From Streptomyces seoulensis (GTDB lineage Bacteria > Actinomycetota > Actinomycetes > Streptomycetales > Streptomycetaceae), in assembly GCF_022846655.1 (NCBI RefSeq), contig NZ_AP025667.1:5059001-5123000 (forward strand): a stretch of 64,000 nucleotides of DNA, given 5' to 3'. Positions 27,568 through 36,954 of the stretch are shown here, piece by piece; position 1 is the stretch's first letter; each line of letters begins with the position of its first letter. The notes below the pieces were generated by a model. That model saw nothing but the letters and a program-made list of their open reading frames with translations, did not search any database and was not told the DNA's origin. Both the position numbers and the translations under genes were made by a program.

Positions 27568-28368
27568 TTACGCCTTCTGCTGACCGCGACGGTGGGTGAC
27601 GAGCATCGAGACCAGCACGAACAGTACGGCGACCAGGAACATGGCCGTGCCGATGACATTGATCTGGACGGGCGTTCCGCGCTGTGCCGAGCCCCAGACG
27701 AACATGGGGAAGGTGACGGTCGAGCCCGCGTTGAAATTGGTGATGATGAAATCGTCGAAGGAGAGCGCGAAGGACAGCAGCGCGCCCGCGGCGATCCCGG
27801 GTGCCGCGATGGGCAGGGTGACCCGCCAGAAGGTCTGTACCGGCCCCGCGTAGAGATCGCGGGCGGCCTCTTCCAGGCGCGGGTCCATCGACATCACGCG
27901 CGCCTTGACCGCGGTGACGACGAAGCTGAGGCAGAACATGATGTGTGCGATCAGGATCGTCCAGAAGCCGAGCTGGGCGCCCATGTTGAGGAACAGCGTG
28001 AGCAGCGAGGCGGCCATGACGACCTCGGGCATCGCCATCGGCAGGAAGATCAGCGAGTTGACCGCGCCGCGCGCCCGGAACCGGTAGCGGACCAGCGCGA
28101 ACGCGATCATCGTGCCGAGCGCGGTGGCGCCGACGGTGGCCCACAGGGCGATCTGGAGGCTGAGCGAGAGCGCGCCGCACATGTCGGCGACCCCGCACGG
28201 GTCCTTCCAGGCGTCGGCGGAGAACTGCTGCCACTCGTAGTTGAAGCGGCCCTTGGGCTTGTTGAAGGAGAACACCGTCACGACGATGTTCGGCAGCAGC
28301 AGGTAGGCGAGCGTCAGCAGTCCCGCTACGACGACGAGACGGTGCTTGAGCCAGGTGAAGACGGCCAT
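27568..28368 (-). CDS. potC: Spermidine/putrescine ABC transporter permease PotC
   Basis: A 266-residue inner-membrane permease with six hydrophobic segments and the EAA cytoplasmic loop [26 protein letters not shown] that contacts the ATPase. N-terminal [25 protein letters not shown] is typical of PotC. It starts 1 bp after the potB stop and is followed 22 bp later by the flavin oxidase gene. Together with PotA, PotB and PotD it should import putrescine or spermidine. Confidence 0.94.
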   Translation of the reverse strand: MAVFTWLKHRLVVVAGLLTLAYLLLPNIVVTVFSFNKPKGRFNYEWQQFSADAWKDPCGVADMCGALSLSLQIALWATVGATALGTMIAFALVRYRFRARGAVNSLIFLPMAMPEVVMAASLLTLFLNMGAQLGFWTILIAHIMFCLSFVVTAVKARVMSMDPRLEEAARDLYAGPVQTFWRVTLPIAAPGIAAGALLSFALSFDDFIITNFNAGSTVTFPMFVWGSAQRGTPVQINVIGTAMFLVAVLFVLVSMLVTHRRGQQKA

Positions 28369-28369
28369 G

Positions 28370-29293
28370 TCAGACGAGGTCCTCCGTCCCGGCCCGGCGG
28401 ATGTAGAACGTGACCATGGCCAGGATCGCGGCCATGAGGATGAAGGAGAGCGCGGCGGCCGTCGGATAGTCCAGGACGCGCAGGAACTGGGTCTGGATGA
28501 CGTTGCCGATCATGCGGGTGTCGGTGGAGCCGAGCAGCTCGGCGTTGACGTAGTCACCGGCCGCCGGGATGAAGGTCAGCAGCGTGCCGGAGACCACGCC
28601 GGGCATGGACAGCGGGAAGGTCACCTTGCGGAAGGTGGTCCAGGGCCGGGCGTACAGGTCGCCGGCCGCCTCGTGCAGCCGTACGTCGATCCGCTCCAGG
28701 GAGGTGTAGAGCGGCAGGATCATGAACGGCAGGAAGTTGTACGTGAGCCCGCACACCACCGCCAGCGGGGTGGCCAGCACCCGGTCCCCCGCCGTCCAGC
28801 CGAGCCAGCCGGTGACGTCGAGGACGTGCAGGGTGTTCAGCGCGTGCACCACGGGCCCGTTGTCCGCGAGGATCGTCTTCCAGGCGAGGGTGCGGATCAG
28901 GAAGCTGGTGAAGAACGGCGCGATCACCAGGATCATGATCAGGTTCCGCCAGCGCCCGGCCCGGAACGCGATCAGGTAGGCCAGCGGATAGCCCAGCAGC
29001 AGGCACAGCACGGTCGCGGCGGCCGCGTAGAGCACCGAGCGGACGAACTGCGGCCAGTACTCGGCGAGCGCGTGCCAGTAGGTGGCGAAGTGCCAGGTGA
29101 CCTTGTAGCCCTGCTCCAGCGAACCGGTCTGCACGGAGGTCGACGCCTGGTAGACCATCGGCAGCGCGAAGAACACGATCAGCCACAGGATGCCGGGCAG
29201 CAGCAGCCAGTACGGGGTGAACCGGCCGCGCCCGCGGGGTGGCTTCGCGGGCTCCGGCGGGGCGAGCGGCGGCGCCTCGGTGAGCGTCGGCAT
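28370..29293 (-). CDS. potB: Spermidine/putrescine ABC transporter permease PotB
   Basis: A 307-residue permease beginning with a Pro/Arg-rich cytoplasmic tail and six membrane segments. The EAA motif is in [33 protein letters not shown] and [16 protein letters not shown] are typical of PotB. The ATG overlaps the potA stop by one base (TGATG), indicating coupled translation. Partner of PotC in the transmembrane pore. Confidence 0.94.
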   Translation of the reverse strand: MPTLTEAPPLAPPEPAKPPRGRGRFTPYWLLLPGILWLIVFFALPMVYQASTSVQTGSLEQGYKVTWHFATYWHALAEYWPQFVRSVLYAAAATVLCLLLGYPLAYLIAFRAGRWRNLIMILVIAPFFTSFLIRTLAWKTILADNGPVVHALNTLHVLDVTGWLGWTAGDRVLATPLAVVCGLTYNFLPFMILPLYTSLERIDVRLHEAAGDLYARPWTTFRKVTFPLSMPGVVSGTLLTFIPAAGDYVNAELLGSTDTRMIGNVIQTQFLRVLDYPTAAALSFILMAAILAMVTFYIRRAGTEDLV

Positions 29294-30453
29294 CAGAGAG
29301 CCGCCTCTTCCTCGGTGCCGGCGTCGATGTCCTGGGCGGCGTCGAGGGCGAAGGTGTGCGCCGGGTTCCAGTGCAGGACGACCTCGGCGCCGGGGACGAG
29401 CCGGGTGTCCCGCTCGACGTTCTGGGCGTACACCGCGAGCGCGCCCGCCACGGGGCTGTCGATCACGTACTGGGTGGAGACGCCGATGAAGCCGGCGTCG
29501 GCGATGGTGCCGGTGAGGCGGTTGCGGCCCTCGGGGACCGAGCCCGCGTCGTCGGCGTGGGTGAGCGCGATCTTCTCGGGGCGGATGCCGACCAGGACCT
29601 TGCCGCCGGTGGGCGCAGGGGCCGAACAGCGTGCCTCGGGCAGCAGCAGCTTGCCGTCCCCGGCGCGCAGCACGATGTCGCCGCCGCTGCGGGAGTCGAC
29701 CTCGGCCTCGATCAGGTTGGAGGTGCCGAGGAAGTTGGCGACGAAGGTGGTGCCCGGGTTCTCGTACAGCTCGGCGGGCGAGCCGAGCTGCTCGACGCGG
29801 CCCGCGTTCATCACGGCGACCGTGTCGGCCATGGTCATGGCCTCCTCCTGGTCGTGCGTGACATGGACGAAGGTGATGCCGACCTCGGTCTGGATGCGCT
29901 TGAGCTCCAGTTGCATCTGGCGGCGCAGCTTGAGGTCGAGGGCGCCGAGGGGTTCGTCGAGCAGGAGCACCTTGGGGTGGTTGATCAGGGCGCGGGCGAC
30001 CGCGACGCGCTGCTGCTGGCCGCCGGAGAGCTGGTGCGGCTTCTTGCGGGCCTGCTCGCCGAGCTGGACCAGCTCCAGCATCTCCTCGACCTGCTTCTTC
30101 ACGCTCTTGACGCCACGCCGGCGCAGGCCGAAGGCGACGTTCTCGAAGATGTCGAGGTGCGGGAAGAGGGCGTAGGACTGGAAGACCGTGTTGACCGGCC
30201 GCTTGTACGGGGGCAGCCCGGTGACGTCGAGTTCGCCGAGGTGCACGGTGCCGGAGGTCGGCTCCTCCAGCCCGGCGATCATGCGCAGGGTGGTGGTCTT
30301 GCCGCAGCCGGAGGCGCCGAGCAGGGCGAAGAAGGAGCCCTGGGGCACGGTCAGGTCCAGCGGGTGCACGGCGGTGAACGAGCCGTACTTCTTGCCGATC
30401 CCGGTGAGGCGGACGTCGCCGCTGCCGTCTGTCGTCGTCTTCATCCTCGTCAC
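29293..30453 (-). CDS. potA: Spermidine/putrescine ABC transporter ATPase PotA
   Basis: A 386-residue ATP-binding subunit that powers polyamine import. Walker [10 protein letters not shown] (about 46-54), signature [15 protein letters not shown], Walker [13 protein letters not shown] and switch His in VTHDQEEAM are intact, and a C-terminal TOBE-type domain (from about 250) follows. The GTG at 30453 overlaps the potD stop by four bases; an ATG at 30444 is a possible alternative. Cytoplasmic, associated with PotB and PotC. Confidence 0.95.
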   Translation of the reverse strand: MTRMKTTTDGSGDVRLTGIGKKYGSFTAVHPLDLTVPQGSFFALLGASGCGKTTTLRMIAGLEEPTSGTVHLGELDVTGLPPYKRPVNTVFQSYALFPHLDIFENVAFGLRRRGVKSVKKQVEEMLELVQLGEQARKKPHQLSGGQQQRVAVARALINHPKVLLLDEPLGALDLKLRRQMQLELKRIQTEVGITFVHVTHDQEEAMTMADTVAVMNAGRVEQLGSPAELYENPGTTFVANFLGTSNLIEAEVDSRSGGDIVLRAGDGKLLLPEARCSAPAPTGGKVLVGIRPEKIALTHADDAGSVPEGRNRLTGTIADAGFIGVSTQYVIDSPVAGALAVYAQNVERDTRLVPGAEVVLHWNPAHTFALDAAQDIDAGTEEEAAL

Positions 30454-31697
30454 GCCCCTGTGAGCTTTGCGAACTTCTCTTCGTAGGCCGTCTCTTCCTT
30501 CTGGCTCAGGGAGCGGAAGGCGTGGGACTTCGCCTGCATGGCCTTGTCGGGGACGATCAGCGGATTGTCCGCCGCGTCCCGGTCGATCTTCGCAAGCCAG
30601 GGCTTCACGCCGTCGACCGGAGTGACGTAGTTGATGTAGGCGGCGAGCGCGGCGGCCTGCTCGGGTTCGTAGAAGAAGTCGATCAGCCGCTCGGCGTTCG
30701 TCTTGTGACGTGCCTTGTTAGGGATCAGCATATTGTCCGTCGAGGTGACATATCCGCTGTCAGGAATGATGAAGTCCACATCGGGGCTGTCCGCCTTGAG
30801 CTGGACCACGTCCCCGGCCCAGGCGACACAGGCCGCGAAGTCCCCCTTGGCGAGGTCGGCGGTGTAGTCGTTGCCGGTGAAACGGCGTATCTGGCCCTTG
30901 TCGACGGCCTTCTGGAGCCGGGATATCGCCGCGTCGTAGTCGTCGTCGGTGAAGTCGGCGGGGTCCTTGCCCATGTCGAGCAGGGTCATCCCGACGCTGT
31001 CCCGCATCTCCGAGAGGAAGCCGACCCGGCCCTTCAGCTTCGGATTGTCGAGCAGGTCGGAGACGGATCTCACCTCGATGCCGTCCAGCGCCTTCTTGTT
31101 GTAGGCGATGACCGTGGAGATGCCCTGCCAGGGGTAGGAGTAGGCCCGGCCGGGGTCCCAGTCCGGCTCGCGGAACTGGGGCGAGAGGTGGGCGAAGGCG
31201 TTCGGCAGATGGGCGGGGTCCAGCTTCTGCACCCAGCCGAGCCGGATCAGCCGGGCGGCCAGCCAGTCGGTGAGCACGATCAGGTCGCGGCCGGTGTCCT
31301 GGCCCGCCGCGAGCTGCGGCTTGATCTTGCCGAAGAACTCGTTGTTGTCGTTGATGTCCTCGGTGTAGCGGACCGTGATGCCGGTGCTTCGCTGGAATGC
31401 GGCGAGCGTGGGGTGACGCTTGCCGCTGTCGTCGACGTCGATGTACTCGGTCCAGTTGGAGAAGTCGACCGTCTTCTCCCGGTCCGAGCGGTCGTCGGCC
31501 GCGGTGCCGCCCGGTGTCCGTCCGGCCGCCGGGATGCCACAGGCGCTCAGCGTCCCCAGACCGCCGACCGCTAGCGCGCCCGAGGCGGACGCCCGCAGCA
31601 GCGACCGGCGGGTGAGCGCCGCCCGCCCGTTGCGCATGCTGCGCCGCACGGCGGCCGACTGGGCCGGGGTGAGGCGGTCGGGCTCGTACTGATCCAT
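30450..31697 (-). CDS. potD: Polyamine-binding lipoprotein PotD
   Basis: A 415-residue solute-binding protein. A Tat-type signal (LTRRSLLRASASGALAVGG) leads to the lipobox LSACG, so it is exported folded and lipid-anchored. The binding-protein core has FSNWTEYIDVDDSGKRHPT, YTEDINDNNEFFGKI, RRFTGNDYTADLAKGDFAACVAWAGDV and YINYVTPVDGV, as in PotD/PotF. It begins 33 bp after the aldehyde dehydrogenase stop and precedes potA. A paralogue with the same neighbour order lies at 42828-44021. Confidence 0.95.
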   Translation of the reverse strand: MDQYEPDRLTPAQSAAVRRSMRNGRAALTRRSLLRASASGALAVGGLGTLSACGIPAAGRTPGGTAADDRSDREKTVDFSNWTEYIDVDDSGKRHPTLAAFQRSTGITVRYTEDINDNNEFFGKIKPQLAAGQDTGRDLIVLTDWLAARLIRLGWVQKLDPAHLPNAFAHLSPQFREPDWDPGRAYSYPWQGISTVIAYNKKALDGIEVRSVSDLLDNPKLKGRVGFLSEMRDSVGMTLLDMGKDPADFTDDDYDAAISRLQKAVDKGQIRRFTGNDYTADLAKGDFAACVAWAGDVVQLKADSPDVDFIIPDSGYVTSTDNMLIPNKARHKTNAERLIDFFYEPEQAAALAAYINYVTPVDGVKPWLAKIDRDAADNPLIVPDKAMQAKSHAFRSLSQKEETAYEEKFAKLTGA

Positions 31698-31730
31698 ACG
31701 CGTGGTGCCCTTTCGGAAAGCGGGGGGGGC

Positions 31731-33269
31731 TTAGTGGCGGTCCCCGAAGACCGTGCGGTGCCAGTCCTTGCGGGCGACCGCCGTGTTGTCGTACATGACG
31801 TGCTTGACCTGGGTGTATTCCTCGAACGAGTACGCCGACATGTCCTTGCCGAAGCCGGACGCCTTGTGTCCGCCGTGCGGCATCTCGCTGATGATCGGGA
31901 TGTGGTCGTTGATCCACACGCAGCCCGCCCGCAGCTCACGGGTGGCGCGTCCGGCGCGGTAGACGTTGCCGGTCCACGCGGAGGCGGCGAGCCCGTACGG
32001 GGTGTCGTTGGCGAGGCGCAGGCCCTCGTCGTCGGTGTCGAAGGGGAGCACGACCAGCACCGGGCCGAAGATCTCCGACTGGACGATCTCGCTGTCCTGG
32101 GCGGCGCCGGTGACGAGGGTGGGCCGGTAGTAGGCGCCGTTCTTCAGGTCGCCGCCGGGAGCCTCGCCGCCGGTGACCACCCGGGCGTAGGCGCGGGCGC
32201 GGTCCACGAAGCCGGCGACGCGGTCGCGGTGGGCGTGCGAGACGAGCGGGCCGAGGTCGGTGCCGGGCGCGAAGGGGTCGCCGAGCCGCACGGTCTCCAT
32301 CAGCGCGGCGGTCCGCTCGACGAACGCCTCGTACAGCGGGCGCTGGACGTAGGCGCGGGTGGCCGCCGTGCAGTCCTGGCCGGTGTTGATGAGCGCGCCC
32401 GCGACCGCGCCGTTGACGGCGGCGTCCAGGTCGGCGTCGTCGAAGACGACGAAGGGCGCCTTGCCGCCCAGCTCCAGGTGGAGCCGCTTGACGGTGGCCG
32501 TGGCGATCTCCGCGACCCGGCGGCCGACCGCGGTGGACCCGGTGAACGAGGTCATGGCCACGTCCGGGTGTCCGACCAGCCGCTCCCCCGCCTCGGGCCC
32601 GGTCCCGCTGACGATGTTGATCACCCCGTCCGGGATGCCCGCGTCGGTGGCCGCGCGGGCGAAGAGCAGCGAGGTGAGCGGGGTCAGCTCGGCGGGCTTG
32701 AGCACGATGGTGTTGCCCGCGGCCACGGCCGGGAGGATCTTCCAGGCGGCCATCTGGAGCGGGTAGTTCCAGGGCGCGATCGACCCGACGACACCGATGG
32801 GCTCGCGCCGCACGTACGAGGTGTGGTCCCCGGAGTACTCCCCCGCCGACTGCCCCTGGAGATGCCGGGCGGCGCCCGCGAAGAAGGCGGTGTTGTCGAT
32901 GGTGCCGGGTACGTCGAACTCGCGCGTGAGCTTCAGCGGCTTGCCGCACTGGAGCGACTCGGCGCGGGCGAATTCCTCGGCCCGGTCCGCGAGCACGGCG
33001 GCGAAGCGGTGGAGGGCGTCGGAGCGCTCGCCGGGCGTGGCGGCGGCCCAGTCGGGGAAGGCGGCGCGGGCTGCGGCCACGGCCGCGTCCACGTCCCGCT
33101 CCCCGGCGAGTTCGTAGCGGTACACCTCTTCGCCGGTCGCCGGGTCGGTCACCGCCTGGGTGCGGCCCGAGGTGCCCGGCGCGGGACGGCCCGCGATGAA
33201 CTGCGCACCCTCGGCGAAGCGGTCGCGCGCGGTGAATCGTTCCGGGGTGGCGCTGCCCGGCTTGTGCAT
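31731..33269 (-). CDS. Gamma-aminobutyraldehyde dehydrogenase-like enzyme (copy 1)
   Basis: A 512-residue NAD-dependent aldehyde dehydrogenase, likely oxidising 4-aminobutanal to GABA. Seen are IAPWNYPLQMAAWKILPA, VLKPAELTPLTSL, SFTGSTAVGRRV, LELGGKAPFVVF (base Glu) and NTGQDCTAATRAYV (catalytic Cys). First gene of the leftward polyamine unit; the ATG at 33269 is six bases after ggaggagag. About 100-136 bp upstream is an inverted repeat resembling one before the second aldehyde dehydrogenase gene, which suggests a shared regulator. The frame upstream of the ATG is rejected as it covers the promoter. Confidence 0.93.
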   Translation of the reverse strand: MHKPGSATPERFTARDRFAEGAQFIAGRPAPGTSGRTQAVTDPATGEEVYRYELAGERDVDAAVAAARAAFPDWAAATPGERSDALHRFAAVLADRAEEFARAESLQCGKPLKLTREFDVPGTIDNTAFFAGAARHLQGQSAGEYSGDHTSYVRREPIGVVGSIAPWNYPLQMAAWKILPAVAAGNTIVLKPAELTPLTSLLFARAATDAGIPDGVINIVSGTGPEAGERLVGHPDVAMTSFTGSTAVGRRVAEIATATVKRLHLELGGKAPFVVFDDADLDAAVNGAVAGALINTGQDCTAATRAYVQRPLYEAFVERTAALMETVRLGDPFAPGTDLGPLVSHAHRDRVAGFVDRARAYARVVTGGEAPGGDLKNGAYYRPTLVTGAAQDSEIVQSEIFGPVLVVLPFDTDDEGLRLANDTPYGLAASAWTGNVYRAGRATRELRAGCVWINDHIPIISEMPHGGHKASGFGKDMSAYSFEEYTQVKHVMYDNTAVARKDWHRTVFGDRH

Positions 33270-33369
33270 GTCGCTCTCCTCCGCCGGACACCCCGTTCGG
33301 GGGCCGGGTGGCGTGGCTCCAGCTCGATTTGAGTGCCGATCCTGGCAGAGGGGTGGCACTCCAACAAGG

Positions 33370-33405
33370 GATTCCGTTGTTGCCTTTTGGTTACGCGACG
33401 GAATC
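33370..33405. promoter_or_regulatory. Inverted repeat in the ALDH1/NADAR divergent promoter region
   Basis: Perfect 8-base arms GATTCCGT (33370-33377) and ACGGAATC (33398-33405) are separated by 20 bases. The right half gcgACGGAATCtgtcg matches 11 of 16 positions of the right half of the repeat at 45664-45701 upstream of the second aldehyde dehydrogenase. It is a candidate binding site for the Lrp/AsnC regulator at 45735-46265. Confidence 0.5.
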
Positions 33406-33478
33406 TGTCGACCGGGCTGTCGAGTCGGCGCGGAAAAGGCCGGACGGATTGTCGGTGGCGGGTGCCACACTCGCGTGC

Positions 33479-34042
33479 ATGGGGAAGATCGACGGTGTGG
33501 AAGCGCTGATCAGCGCGGTCCGGGCGGGGGCGCCCGTGAAGTACCTGCACTTCTGGGGGCACCGCCCGCAGCGGGACGGCGGGGTGGGCGCGGGGTGCCT
33601 GAGCCAGTGGTGGCCCGCGCCGTTCACGGTGGACGGGGCCGGCTACGCGACGGCCGAGCACTGGATGATGGCGGGCAAGGCGCGGCTCTTCGCGGACCCG
33701 GATGCCGAGCGCCTGGTGCTGGCCGCGCGGCATCCGGCCGAGGCGAAGAAGGCGGGGCGGCTGGTCCGGGGCTTCGACGAGGAGACATGGCGCCGGGAGC
33801 GGTTCCGGATCGTCGTCGAGGGCAGCGTGCACAAGTTCGCCGCCCACCCTGACCTGCGGGAGTTCCTGCTCGGCACGGGCGAGCGGGTGCTCGTGGAGGC
33901 GAGCCCGGTGGACCGCGTGTGGGGCATCGGGCTCAGCGCGCAGGACGAGGCCGCGTTCGACCCGGCCCGCTGGAAGGGGCCGAACCTCCTGGGCTTCGCC
34001 CTGATGGAGGCTCGGGAGCGGTTGCGGTCAGACGCGGGGTGA
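33479..34042 (+). CDS. NADAR (DUF1768) family protein
   Basis: A 187-residue protein with the NADAR signature LHFWGH, CLSQWWPAPFTVDGAGYATAEHWMMAGKARLF, and the C-terminal VWGIGL and NLLGFALM. NADAR proteins are N-glycosidases linked to riboflavin intermediates or to removal of ADP-ribose-type modifications; the exact substrate varies by subfamily. I chose the ATG at 33479 (MGKIDGVEALI), though the frame is open from 33308. There is no strong ribosome site, so the transcript may be leaderless. Its last 400 bp are antisense to the tail of the next gene. Confidence 0.9.
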   Translation: MGKIDGVEALISAVRAGAPVKYLHFWGHRPQRDGGVGAGCLSQWWPAPFTVDGAGYATAEHWMMAGKARLFADPDAERLVLAARHPAEAKKAGRLVRGFDEETWRRERFRIVVEGSVHKFAAHPDLREFLLGTGERVLVEASPVDRVWGIGLSAQDEAAFDPARWKGPNLLGFALMEARERLRSDAG

Positions 34043-34818
34043 GGCGGGTTCCGCGGCGCCGAGTTGTAGGAGGTACCGGCGGGCTCGTCCGGCCGGCTGT
34101 CCTCCTTGTGGGCGACGAAGGCGAAGAGGCCGATGAAGAACGCCACGATGGCCAGGCCGACCACGATGCCGATGATGCCGAGCACGAAGCCCGCCTGAGC
34201 CTGCGAGCGGTTGGTGGCCTCGCCTCGGTCGGCACGCCTGCGGCCCTGGACGCCGAGGACCACGGCGACGACCCCGAGAACGATGGAGGGGATGCCGTAG
34301 AGGCAGAAGAGGACGATGGAGAGGATGCCGAGCACCATGGCGGCGGTGCCCGCGTTGTTCTGCGGGACGGGACCCATGGGCGCGCCGGACCAGCCGTAGG
34401 CCGGGGGCTGGGGGTAGCCCTGAGGGGTCGGGTAGCCCTGAGGGGTCGGATAACCCTGGGGGTTCGGGTAACCCTGGGGGTTCGGGTAGCCGGGGTGGCT
34501 CGGGTAGCCGTAGCCGACAGGGGGCGCGGGGGCGCCGTTGGGGGCGAAGGGCGGGACGCCGGGGCCGGTGGGCGCGATCGGCGGGGGCGGGACGGCCGGG
34601 CCGGTGGGCTGGGGCGGCACCGTGGGGCCCGCGTGCGGACCGAAGCCGACGGCGGGCATCGCGGCCATGGTCGCCTGATCGTGGACCGAGGGCTGCTGCG
34701 GGGCGGAGGGCGCCGGGTTCTTCCGGAGCGACGGTCCCTGAGGCGGCGCCCACGGATCGGAGCCAGGCTCCTGCCCGGCCGCCGCTCGTCCGCCGTCGGG
34801 CTGCGTCTGCTCCGTCAC
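33643..34818 (-). CDS. Proline-rich DUF4190 membrane protein with read-through tail
   Basis: As open, a 391-residue frame. Residues 1-155 are Pro/Gly-rich with GYPxPQ repeats. Residues about 160-245 form a DUF4190 domain with two membrane segments (MVLGILSIVLFCLYGIPSIVL and FVLGIIGIVVGLAIVAFF) around QGRRRADRGEATNRSQAQAG. From about 262 on, the sequence is Ser/Arg-rich and antisense to the NADAR gene for 400 bp. In the neighbouring frame a stop occurs at 34030-34028, so the true end may be near there and a frameshift or lost stop is suspected. ATG start at 34818. Function unknown. Confidence 0.7.
   Translation of the reverse strand: MTEQTQPDGGRAAAGQEPGSDPWAPPQGPSLRKNPAPSAPQQPSVHDQATMAAMPAVGFGPHAGPTVPPQPTGPAVPPPPIAPTGPGVPPFAPNGAPAPPVGYGYPSHPGYPNPQGYPNPQGYPTPQGYPTPQGYPQPPAYGWSGAPMGPVPQNNAGTAAMVLGILSIVLFCLYGIPSIVLGVVAVVLGVQGRRRADRGEATNRSQAQAGFVLGIIGIVVGLAIVAFFIGLFAFVAHKEDSRPDEPAGTSYNSAPRNPPHPASDRNRSRASIRAKPRRFGPFQRAGSNAASSCALSPMPHTRSTGLASTSTRSPVPSRNSRRSGWAANLCTLPSTTIRNRSRRHVSSSKPRTSRPAFFASAGCRAASTRRSASGSAKSRALPAIIQCSAVA
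34411..34490. repeat. 18-bp tandem repeats encoding GYPxPQ
   Basis: Four to five near-identical 18-bp units, of the type ggggttcgggtaaccctg, occur within the Pro-rich N-terminal region of the DUF4190 gene. They encode GYPNPQ and GYPTPQ repeats. Length variation between strains is likely. Confidence 0.8.
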
Positions 34819-35020
34819 GTCCTCATCCCCCCGCTTGGATCGTCAGATCATGTTAGAGCCGCCCCACGGGCCGTACTCACCCACGTCCCCCTCCGACCGT
34901 AGCGCCTCGGCCGCCGCTCCTGCCCCGCTCTAGGATGTCTGCGCACCATCCGATCAGCCGATCACCCGCGCCCGGGCCCCACCCTCTGGTCCGCGAGCGC
35001 CTTTCCCCGGGGAGGACCCC

Positions 35021-36070
35021 TTGTCCGAGCGCAGCGCCGCCCGCGATCCGCACACGTTCATCGCCGGACTGCCGAAGGCCGAACTGCACGTCCACCACGT
35101 CGGCTCCGCCTCCCCCCGCATCGTCTCGGAACTGGCAGCCCGGCACCGCGACTCCAAGGTCCCGACCGACCCGGAGGCGCTGGCGGACTACTTCACGTTC
35201 ACCGACTTCGCGCACTTCATCCAGGTGTACCTGTCGGTCGTGGACCTGGTCCGCACCCCGGAGGACGTCCGGCTGCTGACGTACGAGATCGCGCGTGACA
35301 TGTCCCGGCAGCAGGTGCGCTACGCCGAGCTGACCCTCACCCCGTTCTCCTCCACCCGGCGCGGCATAGAGGACCGGGCGTTCATGGACGCGATCGAGGA
35401 CGCCCGCAAGTCCGCCGAGGCCGACTTCGGGACCGTGCTGCGCTGGTGCTTCGACATCCCCGGCGAGGCCGGTCTGGAGTCGGCGGCGGAGACGGCGCGG
35501 ATGGCGACGGACGACCGCGTCCGCCCGGAGGGCCTGGTCTCCTTCGGCCTGGGCGGCCCGGAGATCGGCGTACCCCGGCCGCAGTTCAAGCCGTACTTCG
35601 ACCGCGCGATCGCCGCGGGCCTGCACTCGGTGCCGCACGCGGGCGAGACGACCGGCCCCCAGACGGTGTGGGACGCGCTCACCACGCTGGGCGCGGAGCG
35701 GATCGGCCACGGCACCAGCTCGGCCCAGGACCCGAAGCTGCTCGCCCACCTGGCCGAGCACCGCATCGCCCTGGAGGTCTGCCCGACCTCGAACATCGCC
35801 ACCCGCGCGGTACGGACGCTGGACGAGCACCCGCTGAGGCAGTTCGTGGACGCGGGCGTCCTGGTCACGATCAACTCCGACGACCCGCCGATGTTCGGCA
35901 CCGACCTGAACAAGGAGTACGCGATCGCGGCCCGCCTGCTCGACCTGGACGAGCGGGGCATCGCGGATCTGGCGAAGAACGCGGTCGAGGCGTCCTTCCT
36001 GGACGCGGCGGGCAAGGAGCGGATCGCGGCGGAGATCGACGCGTACACGGAATCCTGGCTGGCGGGCTGA
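35021..36070 (+). CDS. Adenosine deaminase-family enzyme, probable aminodeoxyfutalosine deaminase
   Basis: A 349-residue zinc hydrolase of the adenosine deaminase family. It has the metal motif ELHVHHVGSAS (His23, His25), HAGETTGPQTVWDAL, RIGHGTSSAQD, EVCPTSNIAT and NSDDPPMFGT. The ordinary adenosine deaminase motif HxHxDG/xEG is altered to HVHHVGS. From memory, the S. coelicolor gene at this position (SCO5662) is an aminodeoxyfutalosine deaminase of the futalosine menaquinone pathway, so I favour that over adenosine. The TTG start at 35021 follows ggggagg. It is divergent from the DUF4190 gene; no other menaquinone genes are near. Confidence 0.82.
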   Translation: MSERSAARDPHTFIAGLPKAELHVHHVGSASPRIVSELAARHRDSKVPTDPEALADYFTFTDFAHFIQVYLSVVDLVRTPEDVRLLTYEIARDMSRQQVRYAELTLTPFSSTRRGIEDRAFMDAIEDARKSAEADFGTVLRWCFDIPGEAGLESAAETARMATDDRVRPEGLVSFGLGGPEIGVPRPQFKPYFDRAIAAGLHSVPHAGETTGPQTVWDALTTLGAERIGHGTSSAQDPKLLAHLAEHRIALEVCPTSNIATRAVRTLDEHPLRQFVDAGVLVTINSDDPPMFGTDLNKEYAIAARLLDLDERGIADLAKNAVEASFLDAAGKERIAAEIDAYTESWLAG

Positions 36071-36080
36071 CGCCGCTTCA

Positions 36081-36111
36081 GCGCCGGGGAAGCTCGCACC
36101 AGCCCCGGCGC
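36081..36111. terminator. Hairpin terminator after the deaminase gene
   Basis: A 9-bp perfect stem (gcgccgggg / ccccggcgc, 36081-36089 with 36103-36111) with a 13-base loop, 10 bp past the stop at 36070. Confidence 0.7.
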
Positions 36112-36163
36112 CCACCAGGCCGGTTCGCCCGCTGAGGCACCGTCGGCTGCCAGAATGACGCCC

Positions 36164-36853
36164 ATGCAGACCTGGACCGCCGTCGCACACCGGGGCGACC
36201 CCTACCGCTTCCGCGAGAACACCCTCGCCTCGCTGCGCTCCGCGCTCGACCGGGGTGCGGACGCGGTCGAGATCGACGTACGCCTGACGCGCGACGGCGT
36301 ACCCGTCCTGCTGCACGACGCCTCGCTGAAGCGCCTCTGGGAGATCGACCGCCCGCTGTCATCCCTCGCGGCGGCCCAGGTGACGGAACTGACGGCGGGC
36401 GGCGTCCCCACCCTGGCGGAAGCCCTGTCCGCCACGGAGGGCACCCGCGTGATGGCGGACCTGTGCGGCGGCGTGACCCCCCGCACGGCGGACCGCGTCC
36501 TGGACGTGGTCCGCGAGGCCGACGCGGAGGACCGCGTCTACTACTCCGCGGGCGCCGAATCCCTCCTGACCCTCCGCGCCGCGGCCCCCTCCGCCGAACT
36601 GGCCCTCACCTGGACCAGCACGGCCCGCCCCCGCCCGGCCGTCCTCACGGCCCTGCGCCCCCGCTACCTCAACTACCGCTTCTCCCTCGTCGACCGCGAC
36701 CTGGCCCACCGGGTCCACAAGGAGGGCTACCTCCTTTCGGTATGGACCCCGGACACGGGCCGCTCGATGCGCAAGCTGCTGTCCCTGGGCGCGGACTCGA
36801 TCACGACGAACCGGATCGACACGCTGACCGCGCTGCGAAAGCAGGCGGGGTAG
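36164..36853 (+). CDS. Glycerophosphodiester phosphodiesterase
   Basis: A 229-residue GDPD-family TIM-barrel enzyme hydrolysing glycerophosphodiesters to glycerol 3-phosphate and an alcohol. Visible are AHRGDPYRFRENTLASLRSAL (metal and catalytic His), VEIDVRLTRDGVPVLLHDASLKRLW (second His and acidic ligands) and the C-terminal VWTPDTGRSMRKLLSLGADSITTNR. No signal peptide is present, so it acts in the cytoplasm. A cagaat -10-like box ends eight bases before the ATG at 36164, fitting a leaderless transcript; the ATG at 36155 is an alternative. Confidence 0.9.
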   Translation: MQTWTAVAHRGDPYRFRENTLASLRSALDRGADAVEIDVRLTRDGVPVLLHDASLKRLWEIDRPLSSLAAAQVTELTAGGVPTLAEALSATEGTRVMADLCGGVTPRTADRVLDVVREADAEDRVYYSAGAESLLTLRAAAPSAELALTWTSTARPRPAVLTALRPRYLNYRFSLVDRDLAHRVHKEGYLLSVWTPDTGRSMRKLLSLGADSITTNRIDTLTALRKQAG

Positions 36854-36954
36854 ACACCGGCCGGCAGAACGTCCAAGCCGTGAGCGCCCGTCGAAAGGCC
36901 CCCTTGGCTGAAGGCCCCCGCCGAGGTTTGCTGTCCTCAGGGGAGGGATGGCGT

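Noticed and set aside
34411..34490. CRISPR-like short repeats
   Set aside because: The 18-bp units are contiguous and in frame, encoding GYPxPQ protein repeats, with no spacers or cas genes.
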